DNA from: Natrinema thermotolerans DSM 11552
Lineage (GTDB): Archaea; Halobacteriota; Halobacteria; Halobacteriales; Natrialbaceae
NCBI GenBank assembly: GCA_000337115.1
Contig: AOIR01000056.1
Location: forward strand, 4,104 to 68,103
Length of the DNA: 64,000 bases
Direction: 5' to 3'
The position numbers were made by a program, and so were the translations under genes. Below are positions 60,415 through 64,000 of the stretch, piece by piece. The notes beneath the pieces were generated by a model that had not been told where the DNA came from, did no database searches, and saw nothing but the letters and a program-made list of their open reading frames with translations. The stretch's first letter is position 1, and each line of letters starts with the position of its first letter.

Positions 60415-61281
60415 ATGAGTCCGGACGACGAGTCGGCGGCCGCGGTTCGGGACGCCTTCTCCCTGCTCGGTCACGAGATCCGCCTCGAGATCCTGCTCGC
60501 CTTGCTCGAGGACTGGCACGCGGTCTACACGGAGCCGCGGTCGTACGCGGAGCTGATGGATGCGGTGGGCATGCGCGACAGCGGAAAGTTCAATTACCAC
60601 CTCGACAAGCTCCGGGGCGTCTACGTCCGCGAGGTCGAGGACGGCTACGTCCCGACGGCGGCCGTGACGGCGCTGTACCGTGCCGTCCTCGCTCACCGGC
60701 CGACCGAAGGGGTCAGGGACTGGACACCGTCCGAGCCGACGCCGATCGACTCCGAGTGCCCGGATTGCGGTACGGGGGCGGTCCTGCGGTACGAACGGGG
60801 GTTCGTCACCGTCGCGTGTTCGGCCTGCGAGGAGTGGTCCGGCTTCACCTATCCGTTCCCGGCGAACGGCTTCGCCGGGCGGAGCGCGGACGACGTCGCA
60901 CGCGAAACCGCACGTCGTGCCCGCTTTCACGTCGGACTGGCCCGCACCGGTCAGTGTCCCTTCTGTGCCGGGACGACGACCGCCGACCTGCGTCTCGAAC
61001 GCGAAGGCGAGGACATCGTCGAGATCACGTGTGACACCTGTACGTTTCTCGTCGGCGTGGAGCCGCTCTCGGCGCTGCTGAGTGACGGTCGCGTCGCCGC
61101 GGCGCTTTCCGACGTCGGAATCGACCTCGAGCGTCCGGACTGGGAACTCCCCGCGCCGACGACCAGGGTCGAGTCCCGGGACCCGGTCCGAATCCACCTC
61201 GAGGTTGCGGGCGACGCCGGCACGGCGACGATCGTCGTCGACGACTCGCTTGCCGTCCGATCGGTCGAGACCGACCGCTAG
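60415..61281 (+). CDS. Winged-helix regulator with tandem zinc ribbons
   Basis: The 288-residue protein begins with an ArsR-type winged helix (about 10-95: FSLLGHEIRLEILLALL, GKFNYHLDKLRGVYVREVEDGY) and then holds two zinc-binding segments (SECPDCG...VACSACEEW and GQCPFCAG...ITCDTC). It is probably a transcription regulator controlling, or responding with, the pspA gene downstream, but no binding site was identified. ATG 60415 has no other candidates nearby. Confidence 0.85.
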   Translation: MSPDDESAAAVRDAFSLLGHEIRLEILLALLEDWHAVYTEPRSYAELMDAVGMRDSGKFNYHLDKLRGVYVREVEDGYVPTAAVTALYRAVLAHRPTEGVRDWTPSEPTPIDSECPDCGTGAVLRYERGFVTVACSACEEWSGFTYPFPANGFAGRSADDVARETARRARFHVGLARTGQCPFCAGTTTADLRLEREGEDIVEITCDTCTFLVGVEPLSALLSDGRVAAALSDVGIDLERPDWELPAPTTRVESRDPVRIHLEVAGDAGTATIVVDDSLAVRSVETDR

Positions 61282-61386
61282 TCCGCGGTGTGTTCCGCCG
61301 TCGGCAGCGCCACCGGCCCCGCGCTCGCGAACATTGGATATTCCTGAAGTGACATTTTTAAGGCCCGCGAGCAATACGTAGCGAGT

Positions 61387-62211
61387 ATGGGCATCCTCTC
61401 TCGGGCTTCCTACGTCATCCGGTCGAAACTCAACTCGGTGCTCAACCGGGCCGAGGATCCGACCGAGACGCTCGACTACTCCTACGAGCAGATGCGTGAC
61501 CAGCTCCAGCAGGTCAAACGCGGCATCGCCGATCTCACCACGCAGAAAAAGCGCCTCGAGATGCAGAAACGCCGCCTCGAGGAGAACGTCGAGAAACACA
61601 ACGATCAGGCCCGCACTGCGGTCCAGCAGGGTCGGGAGGATCTGGCGCGACGCGCACTCGAGAAGAAGAAGACGAAGATGAACCAGATCGAGGATCTGGA
61701 GCGCCAGATCTCGGACCTGCAGAACCAGCAGGATCGGCTGATCGACCAGAAAAACGAACTCCAGAGCCGCATCGAGGAGTTCCGCACGAAAAAGGAGACG
61801 ATGAAGGCCCGCCACGAGGCCGCCAAGGCCAGCTCCACGGTGTCGGAAGCGATGACCGCGACCGGCGAGGAGTTCGAGGACGTCGGCCGCGCCATCGAAC
61901 GCGCCGAGGAACAGACCGAGGACATGGAGGCCCGGGCCGCCGCGATGGACGAACTCCACGAGTCGGGCGCGTTCGACGACGTCCTCTCGGACAAGGACAA
62001 CATCGACCGCGAACTCGAGCAGCTCTCGACCGACAGCGGCGTCGAGGCCGAACTCGAGACGCTGAAATCCGACGTCGGTGCCGACGACGCGGAGTCGGCG
62101 GCCGAGCAGACCGGCGAGGCCGACGAGGCGGAGCTGACCGACCTCGAGGGCGAGGACCAGGACGAGGTCGAGGCCGAACTCGCGGAACTGCAGGACGAAG
62201 AGAGCGCCTGA
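61387..62211 (+). CDS. PspA/IM30 family membrane-stress protein
   Basis: The 274-residue protein is almost entirely coiled coil: an N-terminal amphipathic start MGILSRASYVIRSKLNSVLNRAEDPTETLDYSYEQM, typical of PspA/Vipp1, a long charged helix (LQQVKRGIADLTTQKKRLEMQ) and an acidic tail ending in DEVEAELAELQDEES. PspA/Vipp1 proteins belong to the ESCRT-III superfamily and protect membranes. The tail is more acidic than bacterial PspA. It lies 105 bases after the regulator and may form a stress pair with it. Confidence 0.92.
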   Translation: MGILSRASYVIRSKLNSVLNRAEDPTETLDYSYEQMRDQLQQVKRGIADLTTQKKRLEMQKRRLEENVEKHNDQARTAVQQGREDLARRALEKKKTKMNQIEDLERQISDLQNQQDRLIDQKNELQSRIEEFRTKKETMKARHEAAKASSTVSEAMTATGEEFEDVGRAIERAEEQTEDMEARAAAMDELHESGAFDDVLSDKDNIDRELEQLSTDSGVEAELETLKSDVGADDAESAAEQTGEADEAELTDLEGEDQDEVEAELAELQDEESA

Positions 62212-62324
62212 GCCACCGACGGATCGACTGCGTCACAGCGACCGCGAGCGTCTCGAGCCGACGCTCGGTCTCCGCTGCTGTAGTCGGGAGAAACTGTTAC
62301 CATTGTTCACGGTCAAGGGGTAGT

Positions 62325-62672
62325 ATGGGCAACGTCTCGCGGTTCGACTCGATTTCCCTGACCAATCAGGCCGTCCTGCTGGGGCTCGCCGATCTCGCTG
62401 GCGAGGGGGAGACGCCGGTTCAGACCCACGACGTGAGACGGCACTGCAAACAGCGGCTCTCGGATGTCGATACGGAAGTCGTCGGGACGATCTCCGAGGC
62501 CGACGTCATCCGATCGCTCTACCGGCTCGAGGAGGAGGAGTTAGTCGAGGAGGTCCCGCCCGCGGAGACGTCGCCGACGGGGAAGGGGCGACCGGCCTAC
62601 GCCCTCGCCGTCGAGTCCGACGCGGTCTACGACGGCGTCGTCGACGAACTGGTCGCAGGGAAGCGGGACTGA
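62325..62672 (+). CDS. Winged-helix DNA-binding protein (115 aa)
   Basis: The 115-residue protein has a helical N-terminus (ISLTNQAVLLGLADLAG) and a winged-helix body (VIRSLYRLEEEELVEEVPPAETSPTGKGRPAYAL) with the GRPAYAL wing seen in many haloarchaeal regulators. It is probably a transcription factor; its target is unknown. ATG 62325 follows a 113-base gap from pspA. Confidence 0.8.
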   Translation: MGNVSRFDSISLTNQAVLLGLADLAGEGETPVQTHDVRRHCKQRLSDVDTEVVGTISEADVIRSLYRLEEEELVEEVPPAETSPTGKGRPAYALAVESDAVYDGVVDELVAGKRD

Positions 62673-62721
62673 CGCCGCGGATCGGGGGAACGATGGTCGC
62701 GATCGCCGGTTCCGACGCCGG

Positions 62722-63231
62722 TCACGAGGGCGTTCCGAGTACCGTGATGTCGTAGTCGGCCACGTCGCTGGGTGCCTCGAGGACGACGACCTGAAACTCC
62801 CAGGCGTCGCCGGCCCCGAGGTCGCCGGTGCTGGCGAGATACCGGCCGAGGAGGTTGCCGGCGTCGTTGTAAATTCGGGTCCGGACCTCGACGGTCTGGA
62901 GCCGGTCCGATCCCGTGTTGGTCACGGTTCCTTGCACCGTCGAGCCGAGGTAGCCGTTCTCGAGGACGAACTCGTGTTCGACCAGCTCGAGGGAATCGAG
63001 CGGCGTCACCGAGTTGGTCGGTTGCTGTTGGGCCAGCGACGAGGCCGTGGACATCTCGCTTGCGTTCCTGCTCGAGGCGTTGCTGGCGTTTATCGGGCCG
63101 ACGTTACCGCTCTCGTAGCTGGGGTCGCCGCCGAGCGCGTCGCTGCCGGTACAGCCGGCGGCCGCGGTCGCCATCCCGACGCCGAGCGACGCGAGCAGTC
63201 GTCGTCTGCTCGTCGTCTCCGAGCGCGTCAT
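62722..63231 (-). CDS. Tat-exported FxLYD-like lipoprotein
   Basis: The 169-residue protein begins with a Tat signal and lipobox (SRRRLLASLGVGMATAAAGC, Cys27). The mature domain (about 80-169) resembles FxLYD/DUF3426: VEHEFVLENGYLGSTVQGTVTNTGSDRL and VEVRTRIYNDAGNLLGRYLA. These are beta-sandwich surface domains of unknown ligand. It is convergent with the preceding winged-helix gene; stops are 49 bases apart. Divergent from the next, edge-truncated gene. Confidence 0.85.
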   Translation of the reverse strand: MTRSETTSRRRLLASLGVGMATAAAGCTGSDALGGDPSYESGNVGPINASNASSRNASEMSTASSLAQQQPTNSVTPLDSLELVEHEFVLENGYLGSTVQGTVTNTGSDRLQTVEVRTRIYNDAGNLLGRYLASTGDLGAGDAWEFQVVVLEAPSDVADYDITVLGTPS

Positions 63232-63382
63232 CGGGACCTGCCCGTCGTCCGCGAGTCGATTCCGGTGCCGAGCATGTCTTCGGGAACACCGCCGACGCAT
63301 TTCAGTGTAGGCCCTGAAGCGACAGCGCTCGGCGGTGTATGCAACGCAGGCCCTTATTGTCGGGTCGATTGAACGTGTCGCC

Positions 63383-64000
63383 ATGTCCTCCGAGACCGAC
63401 GAGACGCTCGAGTCCTACGGGGCCGACGTGGGCGGGCCGGAGGGGCCGCTGACGCGGTTCCACGAGTGGGTGCTGATTCAGGGGAACCGATTGGTCGTCG
63501 CGGCGTTGCTCTCGGCGGTCATCTTCGCGCTTATCGTCGGCCTGTACGAACTCGGCGTGATCAACTTCGTCAACGGGAGTTCCGTGACGAGCGTGGCAAG
63601 CGGCATGATCGCGGGCACGTTCTCGCTGGTGACGCTCGTCGTCTCGGTCAACCAGCTCATCCTCTCCCAGGAGTTCGGCGCGGCGGGGAAGGCCCGCGAC
63701 CGGTTCGAGGGCGTCGTGGCGTTCCGCGAGGACGTCGCCGAGACGGCGGCCGTTTCCGCGACGCCGACCGCGCCCATGAGTGTCCTCGAACTGCTCATCG
63801 AGTCGGTCCGACGCGACGCGGCCGAACTCGCCGACATCGTCGCCGATCACGACGACGAGGTGCGGGAGACGGTCGTTCGGTACACAAACAGCGTCAGGGA
63901 GCGGGCCGACCGGGTCGACGAGACGCTCGAGCGGTCGGACTCCGACGCCGACACCTTTGCGGCCGTCTGGGCGGCAATCAACTACGACGAGGCCTGGCAG
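63383..64000 (+). CDS. Membrane protein, truncated at right edge
   Basis: ATG 63383 opens a frame of 206 codons that has no stop before the window ends. It has a polar start (MSSETDETLESYGAD), two transmembrane helices (LVVAALLSAVIFALIVGLYELG and GMIAGTFSLVTLVVSVNQLIL), and a long acidic helical region with VREEA-like repeats. It resembles haloarchaeal membrane proteins of unknown function. The remainder lies outside the window. Confidence 0.8.
   Translation, partial: MSSETDETLESYGADVGGPEGPLTRFHEWVLIQGNRLVVAALLSAVIFALIVGLYELGVINFVNGSSVTSVASGMIAGTFSLVTLVVSVNQLILSQEFGAAGKARDRFEGVVAFREDVAETAAVSATPTAPMSVLELLIESVRRDAAELADIVADHDDEVRETVVRYTNSVRERADRVDETLERSDSDADTFAAVWAAINYDEAWQ

Noticed and set aside
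1-64000. tRNA or rRNA genes
   Set aside because: No cloverleaf with TTCGA/CCA-type arms or rRNA-like conserved stretches was seen by eye; a covariance scan would be decisive.

Overview
This window is a stretch of chromosome from a halophilic archaeon. The GC content is high, the predicted proteins are very acidic, and many genes have a TATA element 25-27 bases before the start codon, as expected for leaderless transcripts. The gene set is typical of haloarchaea: a DpsA-type ferritin, bacterio-opsin-activator-type regulators, a HalOD1 protein, archaeosine tRNA-modification genes, F420 genes, a CetZ tubulin, PGF-CTERM surface proteins and Tat-exported lipoproteins. The style suggests a Natrinema/Haloterrigena-like member of the Natrialbales, but that is inference. 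No rRNA, tRNA, insertion sequence or CRISPR array was seen.

Layout. 0.2-6.5 kb: a two-module VOC dioxygenase-like protein, a wrecked histidine kinase, two response regulators, dpsA beside a DtxR-type metal repressor with a perfect palindromic box, an HdeD-like membrane protein and two tiny zinc-finger genes. 6.5-14.2 kb: the three known late archaeosine genes (arcS, tgtA, RaSEA) interspersed with a large PGF-CTERM surface protein, a TRAM protein and a HalOD1 protein. 14.5-20.4 kb: a large PAS/GAF sensor kinase, purS-purQ and a divergent purU with a possible leader mini-ORF. 20.7-33.2 kb: an acetamidase, a ubiquitin-like protein, an MFS exporter, purC, cofH, a lipoprotein, a cyclase, an SDR, a deaminase, a candidate structured RNA, and cofC-cofG. 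33.4-39.6 kb: cetZ, an NDUFA9-like reductase, tmk, and an Lrp-RAM/TrkA/Lrp-RAM trio followed by a 0.47-kb nest of hairpins. 39.7-50.4 kb: a MetY-like sulfhydrylase, a CaCA antiporter, a PhoX phosphatase carrying cohesin-like and dockerin modules next to a PGF-CTERM cohesin-like protein, a membrane histidine kinase and gpmI. 50.5-64 kb: nurA and herA separated by a winged-helix regulator and a third cohesin-like protein, an orphan HEAT-like protein, an alpha/beta hydrolase, an M23 peptidase, pspA, regulators, and a truncated membrane protein at the right edge.

The most unusual signals are not ordinary genes. (1) Many perfect 7-10 bp palindromes with 3-base loops occur both in intergenic DNA and inside the gpmI and herA reading frames. 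(2) Two families of dispersed repeats have internal hairpins (1.1/45.9 kb and 22.1/30.2 kb). (3) A roughly 79-nt, three-stem RNA-like element starts where its own TATA box predicts. (4) The PhoX/cohesin-dockerin pair suggests non-covalent surface docking of an exported phosphatase.
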